A stretch of 64,000 bases of DNA from a virus. The position numbers were made by a program, and so were the translations under genes. Each line of letters starts with the position of its first letter. Position 1 is the first letter of the stretch. The stretch is from positions 1 through 64,000 of IMG/VR virus record IMGVR_UViG_3300023175_000028; one strand, 5' to 3'. Shown piece after piece: positions 52,813-62,114 of the stretch. The notes below the pieces were generated by a model. That model was not told the origin of the DNA. It did no database searches and worked only from the letters and a program-made list of their open reading frames with translations.

Positions 52813-54327
52813 ATGGCATATACTATCGACAGATACAATAGAACGGTCTTAACAGTAGTTGAGGACGGGACATTAGACCAGACTACTGACATTAAATTAG
52901 TTGGTAAAAACTATGCTGGTTACGGTGAAATACAAAATGAAAATTTTGTTTTCTTATTAGAAAATTTTGCAGGATCAACAGCACCACCTAAAGCAATTAG
53001 CGGTCAAGTTTGGTTTGATACAAGTACAAGTAAACTTAAATTCTTTGACGGCACAAAATGGCGTACTACAGGCGGCGCAGAAGTCCTTAACACTGCACCA
53101 TCGGGCTTAACACAAGGCGACTTTTGGTGGGATACTACAAACGAGCAATTATATGCATATAATGGTTCAGACTTTGTTCTTGTAGGTCCACAAGATGCTG
53201 GCGACGGCGTAACTCAAATGCAGTCAAGAACTGTTCGTGACACAAACGATATAAATCACCCTGTTATTGTTTCTGTTATCAACGATACTGTTGTTCATAT
53301 TATTTCTAATGAAACGTTTACTATTGATAGTTCGGATGCAGAGAACAGAATTCCTGGATTTACTCTTGTTAAAAAAGGTATTACATTAATTAATACTTCT
53401 GCTACTACTGGTGTTACATCTACAGATCATATATTCTGGGGAACAGCATCTAACGCTAAAAAACTTAACGGAATTGACGCAGACAAATATGTTGTTTCGT
53501 CAGTTGGTTCGCCTACAGTATTTTCAGAAATTGTAGAATTTTCCGATAACGGTTTTGCAGTTGGTGATGCAAACGATTTACGTGTGTTTGTTGACAATGA
53601 TAATGAAGTTAAAATTGAAAATACAGCTACAAAAATTTTCCTTAGAGCACTTACTTTAAATACTGATGATGCTAACAGACCGTCAGATACTCCAGGATCT
53701 TTAGTTGTTAAATCAAATAGTTTTGAACCTGGATTTACTGGTGACGGAGCAACAATAGCAACAATGGACTTAGGTGCAGAAACTGCTCAATTTAATAGAG
53801 TGTATGCAAGTAACTTTATAGGTACTTCAGAAAAAGCAACTGCTCTTGTTGTTAACGGTGATTCACGAACAGGTGACACTGCAATTTCTGCAAATACTGT
53901 AGCAGTTCGCGATGCAAGTGGCGATTTACGTGCAAACTTGTTTAGAGGTACTGCATTAACTGCAAAATTTGCTGACTTAGCAGAAAAATATACAACTCCA
54001 GGTGATTTAACTCCAGGAACTGTTGTATCAGTTTGCGAGCACGAAGATCATGAAGTTGATGTTGCAAATGTAGGAAACATTGCAATGGGCGTTGTTTCAA
54101 CACAACCTGCACTTATTATGAATGAAGATTTAGACGGACAGTCAATTGCACTTAAAGGGCGTGTTCCTGTACGTGTATTAGGCGCAGTTAAGAAAGGTGA
54201 TGCAGTATACGTTGACAAAGATGGTTGTGCAAGCACAGCAATTAACGGTGGAAGCATTGTAGGTGTAGCATTAGAATCAAACGACAACGAATCAGAAAAA
54301 TTAGTTGAATGCGTATTAAAGGTATAA
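52813..54327 (+). CDS. Third tail-fibre paralogue, 504 aa
   Basis: 504 residues. Shares the N-terminal module (DGTLDQTTDIKLVGKNYAGY, NFVFLLENFAGSTAPPKAI, GQVWFDTSTSKLKFFDG, GDFWWDTTNEQLYAYNG). The C-terminal 130 residues (FADLAEKYTTPGDLTPGTVV, GNIAMGVVSTQPALIMNE, VPVRVLGAVKKGDAVYVDKD) form the 'DLAEkY..d..y.pGtVv' domain used as a fibre tip or chaperone-like region in many marine phages. Separate late box. Confidence 0.85.
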   Translation: MAYTIDRYNRTVLTVVEDGTLDQTTDIKLVGKNYAGYGEIQNENFVFLLENFAGSTAPPKAISGQVWFDTSTSKLKFFDGTKWRTTGGAEVLNTAPSGLTQGDFWWDTTNEQLYAYNGSDFVLVGPQDAGDGVTQMQSRTVRDTNDINHPVIVSVINDTVVHIISNETFTIDSSDAENRIPGFTLVKKGITLINTSATTGVTSTDHIFWGTASNAKKLNGIDADKYVVSSVGSPTVFSEIVEFSDNGFAVGDANDLRVFVDNDNEVKIENTATKIFLRALTLNTDDANRPSDTPGSLVVKSNSFEPGFTGDGATIATMDLGAETAQFNRVYASNFIGTSEKATALVVNGDSRTGDTAISANTVAVRDASGDLRANLFRGTALTAKFADLAEKYTTPGDLTPGTVVSVCEHEDHEVDVANVGNIAMGVVSTQPALIMNEDLDGQSIALKGRVPVRVLGAVKKGDAVYVDKDGCASTAINGGSIVGVALESNDNESEKLVECVLKV

Positions 54328-54331
54328 ATAC
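54323..54331 (+). promoter_or_regulatory. Late promoter box (TATAAATAC)
   Basis: TATAAATAC overlapping the previous stop, followed 7 nt later by a second TATAAATG. Both precede the 337-aa fibre-type gene at 54372; two closely spaced start points are possible. Confidence 0.65.
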
Positions 54332-54371
54332 TTGAAGTATAAATGTACGCATATTATAAGGAACACAAATT

Positions 54372-55385
54372 ATGGCAGTTAACGTAGGTGATGCAATTAC
54401 CGCCGCTCAATATAACGGTTTACAAAGTAGAATTGAACAAGTTTTAGGAAACGGATCTGGTAATTTTGGTTATGGTCAAGCTGTAACCAGTTCACAAGTC
54501 GCTAACCCATCCTCGCCAGGCGCCGGAGACGGTGATTCAGTCACAGCACAACAGATGATTGACTTAAGAATAGATATGAATAAAGCCTGGACACACCAAA
54601 CTGGTCAAAATATTCCAGTAAAAAATATTGCTCAAGGTGATGTTATTGGTGCTGATCAAACAGGCGATGATTTAATTTTTGCAACAGACGGCAGTTATAC
54701 ATTTGATAATCCTGATATTACAGGCGGATTTAATGATTATCTATCTAAAATGGACGAGCTTGAATTAAATAGATTTGATATTGACGACGGTGAAGACGAC
54801 ATATCGGATATTGCAACAAGTACTCGTACAAGTTCGTGGAATGGTAATATCAACTGTACTTTTACTTGTACATTTACAGATGCTGATCATAGACGACACT
54901 TTTTTAACTCTGGCGGACAAATAAGAATATCTACTACAGGATCAAACGGAAGTGGTTCTAAAGATTCTGACTGGATTACAATGATTACTAACCCTGGTCA
55001 AATACAATTTGGATATAACTATACTACATTATCAGGTTCGACTTCTGGTGTTACATTAACTTCAGATGGAAATTATGATTTATCTGGAACTGGATTTACT
55101 GAAATAATGGTAAAAGAAGGCCAGGCAGCAGTTTATTCTGAAAATAGATATCGTGTTGAAGTTCGTCAACCAGACGGCGACAACGGAGCCAGACTCCAAT
55201 TTAGAGTTCAACTTGAAGACAACGATACTGGTGACAGACCAAATCCAAGTCCACCGTCACCATTTGGTCCATTAGAAGATGAAGATGTCACTGCTGACAT
55301 TACAGTTACTATTGGAACAAGAAGAGCATTTGGAAGTAATGTTCAAGTTGCAAATCCTTCTATTGCAGTAACAGATCAACTTTAA
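54372..55385 (+). CDS. Virion/fibre-type protein, 337 aa
   Basis: 337 residues. MAVNVGDAITAAQYNGLQSR and DSVTAQQMIDLRIDMNKAW are short helical motifs found in structural proteins of marine T4-like phages; the rest is beta-rich (INCTFTCTFTDADHRRHFF, GGQIRISTTGSNGSGS). No enzymatic signature. It is the last gene of the late block, and the next gene is preceded by an early-type promoter. Precise role unknown. Confidence 0.75.
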   Translation: MAVNVGDAITAAQYNGLQSRIEQVLGNGSGNFGYGQAVTSSQVANPSSPGAGDGDSVTAQQMIDLRIDMNKAWTHQTGQNIPVKNIAQGDVIGADQTGDDLIFATDGSYTFDNPDITGGFNDYLSKMDELELNRFDIDDGEDDISDIATSTRTSSWNGNINCTFTCTFTDADHRRHFFNSGGQIRISTTGSNGSGSKDSDWITMITNPGQIQFGYNYTTLSGSTSGVTLTSDGNYDLSGTGFTEIMVKEGQAAVYSENRYRVEVRQPDGDNGARLQFRVQLEDNDTGDRPNPSPPSPFGPLEDEDVTADITVTIGTRRAFGSNVQVANPSIAVTDQL

Positions 55386-55392
55386 ATATCTC

Positions 55393-55421
55393 TTGACATA
55401 GCCTACCTATTCATGTATAAT
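55393..55421 (+). promoter_or_regulatory. Consensus sigma70 promoter of the sugar cluster
   Basis: TTGACA (55393-55398), 17-nt spacer, TATAAT (55416-55421): both boxes match consensus exactly. It stands between the last late fibre gene and the first gene of the glycan cluster. Confidence 0.92.
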
Positions 55422-55444
55422 ATACAAAAGAATAGAGGTTTCTT

Positions 55445-55798
55445 ATGGACGAAAGATTAAGTAAAGCATTAGACTTTTCTAACTACATGGTAACGCTAAA
55501 CAATCAAAAGCGTGTACTAAAAGAACGTTATCGTGAACAAACTGTTTTCTATCATCAAGGCGGACAGTTTACAATTACTAAAGAATTAATTACATTTGTC
55601 AACATGTTAGTTGAAAGAGATAATTCTGAAGATATTGTATTAATTGACGATAATGAAACTCCGATTATGATTAAGAACTTAGAAGAATTTTTAAGTGATC
55701 TTGTTGACAGTTATTTTTCTGCGGCAAATGAATATCATGCAGAGTATACAAAATTAAAAACAAATCGAAGTGTAGAGAAGTTAGTAGAGTATGAGTAA
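55445..55798 (+). CDS. Small protein of unknown function, 117 aa
   Basis: 117 residues, mainly helical (MDERLSKALDFSNYMVTLNN, LEEFLSDLVDSYFSAANEYH). It resembles short proteins found near fibre genes in T4-like cyanophages but I recognise no named family. It follows the consensus promoter with TAGAGG upstream of the ATG and overlaps the next gene by 8 nt, so it is the leader gene of the sugar cluster. Confidence 0.7.
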   Translation: MDERLSKALDFSNYMVTLNNQKRVLKERYREQTVFYHQGGQFTITKELITFVNMLVERDNSEDIVLIDDNETPIMIKNLEEFLSDLVDSYFSAANEYHAEYTKLKTNRSVEKLVEYE

Positions 55799-56681
55799 AG
55801 GTGTATTATTATTTGCTCGTAATAATGCACAGATTGATTATTGCAAGCAAGCATATTTTCTTGCAAAACGTATACGCAAATACTTAAATTTGCCTACTAC
55901 TATTGTAACAGATAGTACAGCATTTTTATTGTCTGAATATCCGGATGCAACAGATGTATTTGATAATATTGTTAGTATTGTTTGGAAAGAAGAGGATTTA
56001 AAAAATAATACAACTTTATCAAAGACAGAAAAGCATGGGATTAGAACTTTTAATGATGGCACATTAATTGAGAAAAAGTTAGAGTTTAAAAATGAAACAC
56101 GAACACTTGCATATGATATCTCTCCATATGACGAAACATTAATTTTAGATACAGATGTTGTAATTTGCAATGACATTTTTACTAAGTGCTTTGATCAAGA
56201 ACACAACTTTTTAATTTATAAAACTTCATATGATCTTGCACAACAAGATCGATCTAATGTTTTTGAAAGAATTTCAGATACAAGTGTAGATTTTTACTGG
56301 GCAACTTGTGTCTTTTTTAGAAAGACAAAAGAAAATAAAATTTTCTTTGATCTGCTTCAACATATACAAGAAAATTGGACACACTATAATAACATATTCC
56401 AAATTAATACTCCGTATTATAGAAATGATTATAGTTTTGCAATCGCTATTCATATTATGAACGGATACCAAAAAGGCGACTTTGCAAAACCAATGCCGGG
56501 TACATTATATTATACAACAGATAAAAGTATATTATGGACATTAAATGATACTTCTATGTTGCTGTTATTAGAAAAACAAGAACATAAAGGAGAATATACC
56601 CCAATGCGTGTTAAAAACGCCAATGTTCACGTTATGAATAAATTTAGTTTAAATAGGTGCATAGATGAAATTACCGAATAG
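55791..56681 (+). CDS. Glycosyltransferase, GT-A fold, GT8-like
   Basis: 296 residues. The GT-A signature SPYDETLILDTDVVICND contains the DxD metal/nucleotide-sugar site Asp120-Thr-Asp122, and HYNNIFQINTPYYRNDYSFA precedes a C-terminal acceptor region with conserved His. The N-terminus GVLLFARNNAQIDYCKQAYF matches its neighbour, so the pair are paralogues. The likely reaction is transfer of a sugar to a surface glycan or virion protein; donor and acceptor cannot be read from sequence. Confidence 0.82.
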   Translation: MSKGVLLFARNNAQIDYCKQAYFLAKRIRKYLNLPTTIVTDSTAFLLSEYPDATDVFDNIVSIVWKEEDLKNNTTLSKTEKHGIRTFNDGTLIEKKLEFKNETRTLAYDISPYDETLILDTDVVICNDIFTKCFDQEHNFLIYKTSYDLAQQDRSNVFERISDTSVDFYWATCVFFRKTKENKIFFDLLQHIQENWTHYNNIFQINTPYYRNDYSFAIAIHIMNGYQKGDFAKPMPGTLYYTTDKSILWTLNDTSMLLLLEKQEHKGEYTPMRVKNANVHVMNKFSLNRCIDEITE

Positions 56682-57501
56682 AGGCTTTTTAGTATATGCA
56701 TCAGGCGAAACATATGTAAAGCAAGCATATTTGTGTGCATTAAGTCTTAAAGCCAGCGGAAATCAATATCCTATAAGTATTGTTTCTAACGATAATATCT
56801 CAGACACTTATAAAAAGGTGTTTGATAAGGTAATTGACATTCCTTGGTATAAGAAAACTAACAGCAGATTTCAAGTAGAAAATCGTTGGAAGTTGTATCA
56901 CGTAAGTCCTTATGAAGAAACCATAGTTTTAGACACTGATATTCTTGTACAACAAGACTTAGAGCACTTTTGGTCTTTAATGGAAAACTATGATCTTTAC
57001 TATCCAACCAGAGTTTTTACATATAGACAAGAATTAGTTACCAGTAATTTCTATCGCAAGGCATTTGTTGCAAATAATTTACCAAATGTATATAATACTT
57101 TACATTTCTTTAAAAAATGCGATAAAAGTAAACAATACTTTACATGGGTAGAACTTATTTCAAATAACTGGGAGTTATTTTACGGTAATTTCTGTAAAAA
57201 CTTTTATCCTAAAATGCCAAGTATGGATGTTACTTGTGCTATTGCCGCAAAAATTTTAGATATTGATACAGAAATAACCAATGCTAAACACGATATGCCA
57301 TTAATAGTACATATGAAACCTGCCATTCAAGGATGGAAAAATAGTGTTTCTGAATGGCAAAGCAGAGTTGGCGTTTATGTTTCTAATGATTTAAAGTTAA
57401 AAATTGGTAATCATTTACAAGATTCAATTTTTCATTACACTGAAAACAATTTTGTTACTGATGATATAATAAGGAAGTATGAAAAATGTCTGACAGAGTA
57501 G
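56665..57501 (+). CDS. Glycosyltransferase paralogue, GT-A fold
   Basis: 278 residues, start overlapping the previous gene by 17 nt. DxD site Asp90-Thr-Asp92 in SPYEETIVLDTDILVQQD, and a matching opening GFLVYASGETYVKQAYLCAL. It lacks the insertion that the first copy has near residues 70-95. Overlaps the following gene by 16 nt. Probably acts in the same glycan pathway with a different donor or acceptor. Confidence 0.82.
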   Translation: MKLPNRGFLVYASGETYVKQAYLCALSLKASGNQYPISIVSNDNISDTYKKVFDKVIDIPWYKKTNSRFQVENRWKLYHVSPYEETIVLDTDILVQQDLEHFWSLMENYDLYYPTRVFTYRQELVTSNFYRKAFVANNLPNVYNTLHFFKKCDKSKQYFTWVELISNNWELFYGNFCKNFYPKMPSMDVTCAIAAKILDIDTEITNAKHDMPLIVHMKPAIQGWKNSVSEWQSRVGVYVSNDLKLKIGNHLQDSIFHYTENNFVTDDIIRKYEKCLTE

Positions 57502-58070
57502 CTTATGTAGTTTTTAATAAAGAAAACGGAAAAATAATTAGTATATCAAATATAGTTACTAAAGAAGATACTTATATTACTGTACCTTTGTCAGATGTTA
57601 TGTCTTTAAAGAAAGGTATAGAACCATTAAGTAACTATAGTGTTCAGTATAATCCTAAAACAAAGGAATTAGAACTGCAAAGTAAATATGAACACTTTTT
57701 AGATTCGATATCAGTTAAAGATTTTATATACGAAATACCAGAAAATGAAATTGACGATGCTGATATACAGTTAGTACAAGACATACCAAATACTTGTTGG
57801 AAAATTAAAGTAGGAAATCAGCTTAAAAAGAATATTAGAGCAAAAGGTGTTAATTTAAATTCTTCAATATTGTTTAGTGTAACAGCTAAAGGTGATCCTA
57901 ACATACTTTATAAAACTCTTTCTGTCCATGTCGGCCAAGCAATGAGCGATAACTATTATGTAGTACCGTTTAGTATGCCTTTTGAAACAGAAAAACAGGT
58001 ATTAAGTGTTTATACTGCAAGAAAGTTTGACACTTACAGTTTAACAAGGATATTTAATGAGCAAGATTAG
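57486..58070 (+). CDS. Unknown protein inside the sugar cluster, 194 aa
   Basis: 194 residues, beginning DRVAYVVFNKENGKIISISN, a beta-rich start repeated in part by LSNYSVQYNPKTKELELQSK. No known motif or membrane segment. Both ends overlap neighbouring genes (16 and 14 nt), so it is translated as part of the operon. It could be a glycan-binding or assembly factor, but this is a guess from context. Confidence 0.7.
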   Translation: MSDRVAYVVFNKENGKIISISNIVTKEDTYITVPLSDVMSLKKGIEPLSNYSVQYNPKTKELELQSKYEHFLDSISVKDFIYEIPENEIDDADIQLVQDIPNTCWKIKVGNQLKKNIRAKGVNLNSSILFSVTAKGDPNILYKTLSVHVGQAMSDNYYVVPFSMPFETEKQVLSVYTARKFDTYSLTRIFNEQD

Positions 58071-58950
58071 AGTTGTTGACCAAGATATAGTTTTTTTAAG
58101 TTATGATGAACCTAACGCAGAAAAGAACTATGCTGATTTGTGTCAAAAAGTTCCTTGGGCTAAACGTGTACATGGTGTACACGGAAGTGATGCCGCACAC
58201 AAAGCGTGTGCAGACATAAGTGAAACTGAATATTTTGTTACTGTAGACGCAGACAATATTATTAATCCTGAGTTTTTAAATCAGGAGATAGATTTAGATG
58301 AATTAGGCGTTACACCTGAGCATGTTTTTAGTTGGTGTGGCAAAGTACATGTTAATGGACTAATGTACGGCAACGGCGGACTTAAAATGTGGACACGTAA
58401 ATTTGTTCACAACATGAAAACGCACGAAGCAAGTGAAGATGGCGACGATAAAGGACAAGTGGAGTTTTGTTTTGATGACAAGTATTACCAGTTTAACGAG
58501 AACTACAGCGTTTCTTATACTAATGCGACACCTTGGCAGGCTTGGCGGGCGGGTTTTCGTGAAGGTGTTAAGATGTGTTTGGATCAAGGGACTAAAGTAG
58601 AAGATCTTCGCAAAACTTGGTGGCAAAACTTTGACCGTTTGCGTATTTGGTGCTCAGTAGGTGCAGATGTAGAACACGGACTTTGGAGCATTTTAGGTGC
58701 TCGTCAAGGATTATATAAAACAATGTGTACTGATTGGAACCATGCAGAAGTAAGAGACTTTAAATGGTTAAATGATTATTGGTCAAACAACGTTGAAGGC
58801 ATTAATGACATCAATAACGAAATTAAAGAGTTAGGCGATAAACTTAGAGAATCTTTAGGCATAGAAATTGGAGAGTTAGACGCAGAGTCGAGTCATTTTT
58901 TTAAGTCAATTTATAGAAATACTCCTCGTGTAGTTAGGACTTATAAATGA
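58057..58950 (+). CDS. Glycosyltransferase-like protein with DxD motif
   Basis: 297 residues. IVFLSYDEPNAEKNYADLCQ is the opening of a GT2-like family found in marine T4-like phages; the DxD-like site is Asp64-Ala-Asp66 in FVTVDADNII. A Trp-rich C-terminal half (TPWQAWRAGFREGV, KTWWQNFDRLRIW) follows. Its stop overlaps the next start (ATGA). Sugar transfer onto host-surface or phage glycans is the likely role. Confidence 0.78.
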   Translation: MSKIRVVDQDIVFLSYDEPNAEKNYADLCQKVPWAKRVHGVHGSDAAHKACADISETEYFVTVDADNIINPEFLNQEIDLDELGVTPEHVFSWCGKVHVNGLMYGNGGLKMWTRKFVHNMKTHEASEDGDDKGQVEFCFDDKYYQFNENYSVSYTNATPWQAWRAGFREGVKMCLDQGTKVEDLRKTWWQNFDRLRIWCSVGADVEHGLWSILGARQGLYKTMCTDWNHAEVRDFKWLNDYWSNNVEGINDINNEIKELGDKLRESLGIEIGELDAESSHFFKSIYRNTPRVVRTYK

Positions 58951-60329
58951 ATAACGAATTAATTAAAATTAAAAACATTTTGCCAATTACAGATAAAGAA
59001 ATAAGTCCTACATTCTGTATGGCTAAATGGCATCACACAACAATATATTTACAAACAGGCGAAACGCATTCGTGTTATCATCCTGCACCTCATCCTATTC
59101 CTTTAGAAGAGATTGCAGATAACCCAAGTGCATTACATAATACAAAAGAGAAAAAAGATCAACGCAGGCAAATGATAGAAGGCCAAAAGCCTACTGGTTG
59201 TAACTATTGCTGGAAAATTGAAGCAATGGGTAAAGACTATGTAAGTGATAGACATATTAAAACAGCGAGTATATATACTCCTGAAAGATTAACTGAGATT
59301 AAAGAAAACGGATTTAATTATGATATCAACCCTGAATATATTGAAATATCTTTCTCGAATGAATGTAACTTTAAGTGCGGTTACTGTCACCCGAAAGCCT
59401 CCAGCAGATACTGGAACGAAATCAAACAACACGGTCCTTACGAAAAAAGCACCGACCACAGACAAGACATAGATTGGTTTAAAGTATATCAACGTGAAGA
59501 AGACAACCCCTATGTAGATGCCTGGTGGAAATGGTGGCCTGAAGTAAGCAAGACACTTAACATTTTGCGTATTACAGGAGGTGAACCTCTTATGCACAAA
59601 AGCACATGGGAGCTTTTTGAACGGTTAGATAATGATCCTAAGCCGCATATTCAAATAGAACTTAATAGTAATTTAGGTGTCAAACATAAATTAGTACAAA
59701 AACTTACTGATACAGTAAGACGTTTAAAAGACGAAAATAAAATTCGTAGTTTTAAATTGTATACAAGTATTGACACTTGGACAAAACGTGCAGAATATAC
59801 ACGCACAGGTTTAGATATTGGTCTTTGGGAAAAGAATTTAGATTATTATTTGTCTAATACAGGTTGGCCAGTAACATTTATGATTACTTTTAATTTGTTT
59901 AGTGTAACAAGTTTTGATACATTGCTTGCTAAGATTTTAGAATGGCGTAAGAAATATAACGGAGATAAAAATGAAACACAATGGCAACGTGTAAGATTTG
60001 ATACTCCGCATTTAAAAGAGCCTACAATTTATGATATGAATATTCTTCCAAAAGAGGAATATATGCCATATATGCATAAACATTTGCAATTTATTAAAGA
60101 TAATGTAAATGATTCTGATCGTACTAAATTTACATCTTTAGAATACGAAAAATTTAAAAGAGTTGTTGATTACATGGAGTCGACACATTATGAAGAATCT
60201 AATTTAAAATTAGCAAGAAAAAATTTTTATAATTGGTTTACAGAACATGATCGTAGACGTAACACTAATTTGATAGACACATTTCCAGAATTAGAAAATT
60301 TTTGGAAATTAACACAGGAAGAACTATGA
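58947..60329 (+). CDS. Radical SAM enzyme with twitch/SPASM-like cysteines
   Basis: 460 residues. The radical SAM cluster motif CNFKCGYC gives Cys140, Cys144 and Cys147; GGEP (211-214) and the TSIDTW strand follow as expected. Before the core are four further cysteines (Cys24, Cys43, Cys85, Cys88 in FCMAKW, HSCYHP, GCNYCW) that could bind an auxiliary iron-sulfur cluster; they lie N-terminal rather than in the usual C-terminal position. Such 'twitch' radical SAM proteins are known from cyanophages without an assigned substrate. Gene order suggests a sugar or peptide substrate in the same pathway. Confidence 0.88.
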   Translation: MNNELIKIKNILPITDKEISPTFCMAKWHHTTIYLQTGETHSCYHPAPHPIPLEEIADNPSALHNTKEKKDQRRQMIEGQKPTGCNYCWKIEAMGKDYVSDRHIKTASIYTPERLTEIKENGFNYDINPEYIEISFSNECNFKCGYCHPKASSRYWNEIKQHGPYEKSTDHRQDIDWFKVYQREEDNPYVDAWWKWWPEVSKTLNILRITGGEPLMHKSTWELFERLDNDPKPHIQIELNSNLGVKHKLVQKLTDTVRRLKDENKIRSFKLYTSIDTWTKRAEYTRTGLDIGLWEKNLDYYLSNTGWPVTFMITFNLFSVTSFDTLLAKILEWRKKYNGDKNETQWQRVRFDTPHLKEPTIYDMNILPKEEYMPYMHKHLQFIKDNVNDSDRTKFTSLEYEKFKRVVDYMESTHYEESNLKLARKNFYNWFTEHDRRRNTNLIDTFPELENFWKLTQEEL

Positions 60330-61354
60330 GTAAAACAGTATTAGTAACCGGCGGAGCAGGATTTATTGCACATCATTTGATAGATAAAATTCTATCAGAA
60401 ACTGATTGGAGAATTGTTACATTAGACAGATTAGATTACAGCGGCAACTTAAATAGGTTGCATGAAGTAATGATGACATATCCAGAACAAGAACGTAAAC
60501 GTGTTCGCATAGTACATCATGATTTAAAGGCAGAACTAAATCCGCAAATTCGTGCAATGATAGGCAAAGTAGATCTTATTGCTCACTTAGCCGCAGGATC
60601 ACACGTTGATCGCAGTATTTCATATCCAATGGAATTTGTGTTAGATAATGTAGTTGGAACAACAAATTTGTTAGACTATGCTCGAAACTTAGATAGTTTA
60701 GATATGTTTGCCTACTTTAGTACAGATGAAATTTTTGGCCCTGCACCGGCCGGTATTAGTTATAAAGAGAATGATAGATATAATAGCACAAATCCTTATA
60801 GTGCTACAAAAGCGGCAGGCAACGAATTAGTTGTTGCTTACGAAAACACTTACGGCCTACCTGCTATTATTACACATACTATGAATGTATTTGGTGAAAG
60901 ACAAAATGCAGAAAAGTATATTCCTATGTGTATTAAACGAGTAAGAGATAACGAATTAGTAACAGTGCATTCAAACGCAGAAAAAACAGTTGCAGGAAGT
61001 CGACATTATATTCATGCAAAAGATGTTGCAGATGCATTATTATTTTTATACCAGTATGATTTAAGCAAGTTAAAGCCAGACGAAACAGGAGCTAAGTGTC
61101 AAAAGTTTAATATTGTAGGTAGTACAGAAATTAACAATCTTGAACTTGCACAGTTTATTGCAGATACACAAGGTAAGCCTTTAAATTATGAAATGGTCGA
61201 TTTCCATAGCAGTCGTCCGGGGCATGATTTACGTTATGCACTTGATGGAACAAAGATGGCAGATATGGGATGGAAGCCAAGTAGTGCATTTGATAAACTT
61301 GAAAAAGTAATTCATTGGACTTTAGATAATAATAGGTGGCTGGTTAATGGTTAA
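60326..61354 (+). CDS. NAD-dependent nucleotide-sugar dehydratase, RmlB-like
   Basis: 342 residues from the ATG at 60326; an in-frame TTG 24 nt upstream lies within the previous gene, whereas the ATG has AGGAAG upstream and overlaps the stop as ATGA. The Rossmann loop TGGAGFI is residues 8-14. The RmlB triad STDE (132-135) with Thr-Asp-Glu and the YxxxK pair Tyr158/Lys162 are intact, so a dTDP- or similar NDP-glucose 4,6-dehydratase is likely. The product would be a 4-keto-6-deoxy sugar for the cluster's transferases. Confidence 0.88.
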   Translation: MSKTVLVTGGAGFIAHHLIDKILSETDWRIVTLDRLDYSGNLNRLHEVMMTYPEQERKRVRIVHHDLKAELNPQIRAMIGKVDLIAHLAAGSHVDRSISYPMEFVLDNVVGTTNLLDYARNLDSLDMFAYFSTDEIFGPAPAGISYKENDRYNSTNPYSATKAAGNELVVAYENTYGLPAIITHTMNVFGERQNAEKYIPMCIKRVRDNELVTVHSNAEKTVAGSRHYIHAKDVADALLFLYQYDLSKLKPDETGAKCQKFNIVGSTEINNLELAQFIADTQGKPLNYEMVDFHSSRPGHDLRYALDGTKMADMGWKPSSAFDKLEKVIHWTLDNNRWLVNG

Positions 61355-62114
61355 TGTGTGCAGTCTGGAAACACAATTTAAAGATTTTTCTAAAAAAAAG
61401 CCTTTTAATTATTGTGTTATAGACAACTTTTTAGATCAAACAGTTGCTGATAAGGTAGCACAAGAATTTCCTAATTTTAATTCTAAAAGTTATAACGGTA
61501 ATTATGATAACGAAATTGAATTAAAGAAGACATGTAATGTTTGGGATAAATTTTTGCCTAATACTTATAAATTATTACACGAATTAAATTCTCCTGAATT
61601 TATTAAAATTATTTCAGAACTTACAGGATGCAATGATTTATATTCTGATCCAGGATTACATGGCGGTGGTTGGCATACACATCCTGCAGGCGGAAAGTTA
61701 AATCCTCATTTAGATTATAGTATACATCCAAAGTTAGGACTACAAAGAAAATTTAATTTGTTAATTTATCTAACACCTGATTGGCAAGAAGAATGGGGCG
61801 GACACTTTGGACTTTGGGATAAAGACAAAAATTTAAAAGAAAAAATTGCTCCTTTATTTAATAGAGCAATCTTTTTTGATACTACGCAGGATAGCTGGCA
61901 TGGCCTTGCAACAGAAGTTAATTGCCCAGTTGATAAAACACGTAATAGTATTGCAGTATATTATCTAACACATCCTGATAAAGATGCAGACAAAAGACAG
62001 CGAGCATTATTTTTGCCAACAGATGCTCAAAAAAATGATAAAACAATATTAGACTTAATTGAACGTAGAAGTAAAGTTACTGGTACTAATGTTGAGGAAT
62101 GGGTAAGGAAATGA
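61347..62114 (+). CDS. 2-oxoglutarate/Fe(II)-dependent oxygenase
   Basis: 255 residues. The iron-binding triad is visible: His121-Leu-Asp123 (NPHLDYSI) and His185 (DSWHGL), with Arg199 (KTRNSIAVYY) placed to hold 2-oxoglutarate; the jelly-roll strands RKFNLLIYLTPDW and GGHFGLWD lie between. Similar to prolyl-hydroxylase-type oxygenases common in marine phages. It overlaps the dehydratase gene by 8 nt. The substrate could be a sugar, a peptide or a lipid-linked glycan. Confidence 0.87.
   Translation: MVNVCSLETQFKDFSKKKPFNYCVIDNFLDQTVADKVAQEFPNFNSKSYNGNYDNEIELKKTCNVWDKFLPNTYKLLHELNSPEFIKIISELTGCNDLYSDPGLHGGGWHTHPAGGKLNPHLDYSIHPKLGLQRKFNLLIYLTPDWQEEWGGHFGLWDKDKNLKEKIAPLFNRAIFFDTTQDSWHGLATEVNCPVDKTRNSIAVYYLTHPDKDADKRQRALFLPTDAQKNDKTILDLIERRSKVTGTNVEEWVRK

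Noticed and set aside
60302-60325. TTG start eight codons upstream for the dehydratase
   Set aside because: The ATG at 60326 has a ribosome site, matches the start of the Rossmann fold and forms the ATGA overlap.
58947-60329. PqqE acting on the pqqA-like peptide
   Set aside because: The cysteine layout differs from PqqE (auxiliary cysteines are N-terminal), no PqqD is nearby, and the gene is embedded in a sugar operon 52 kb away.
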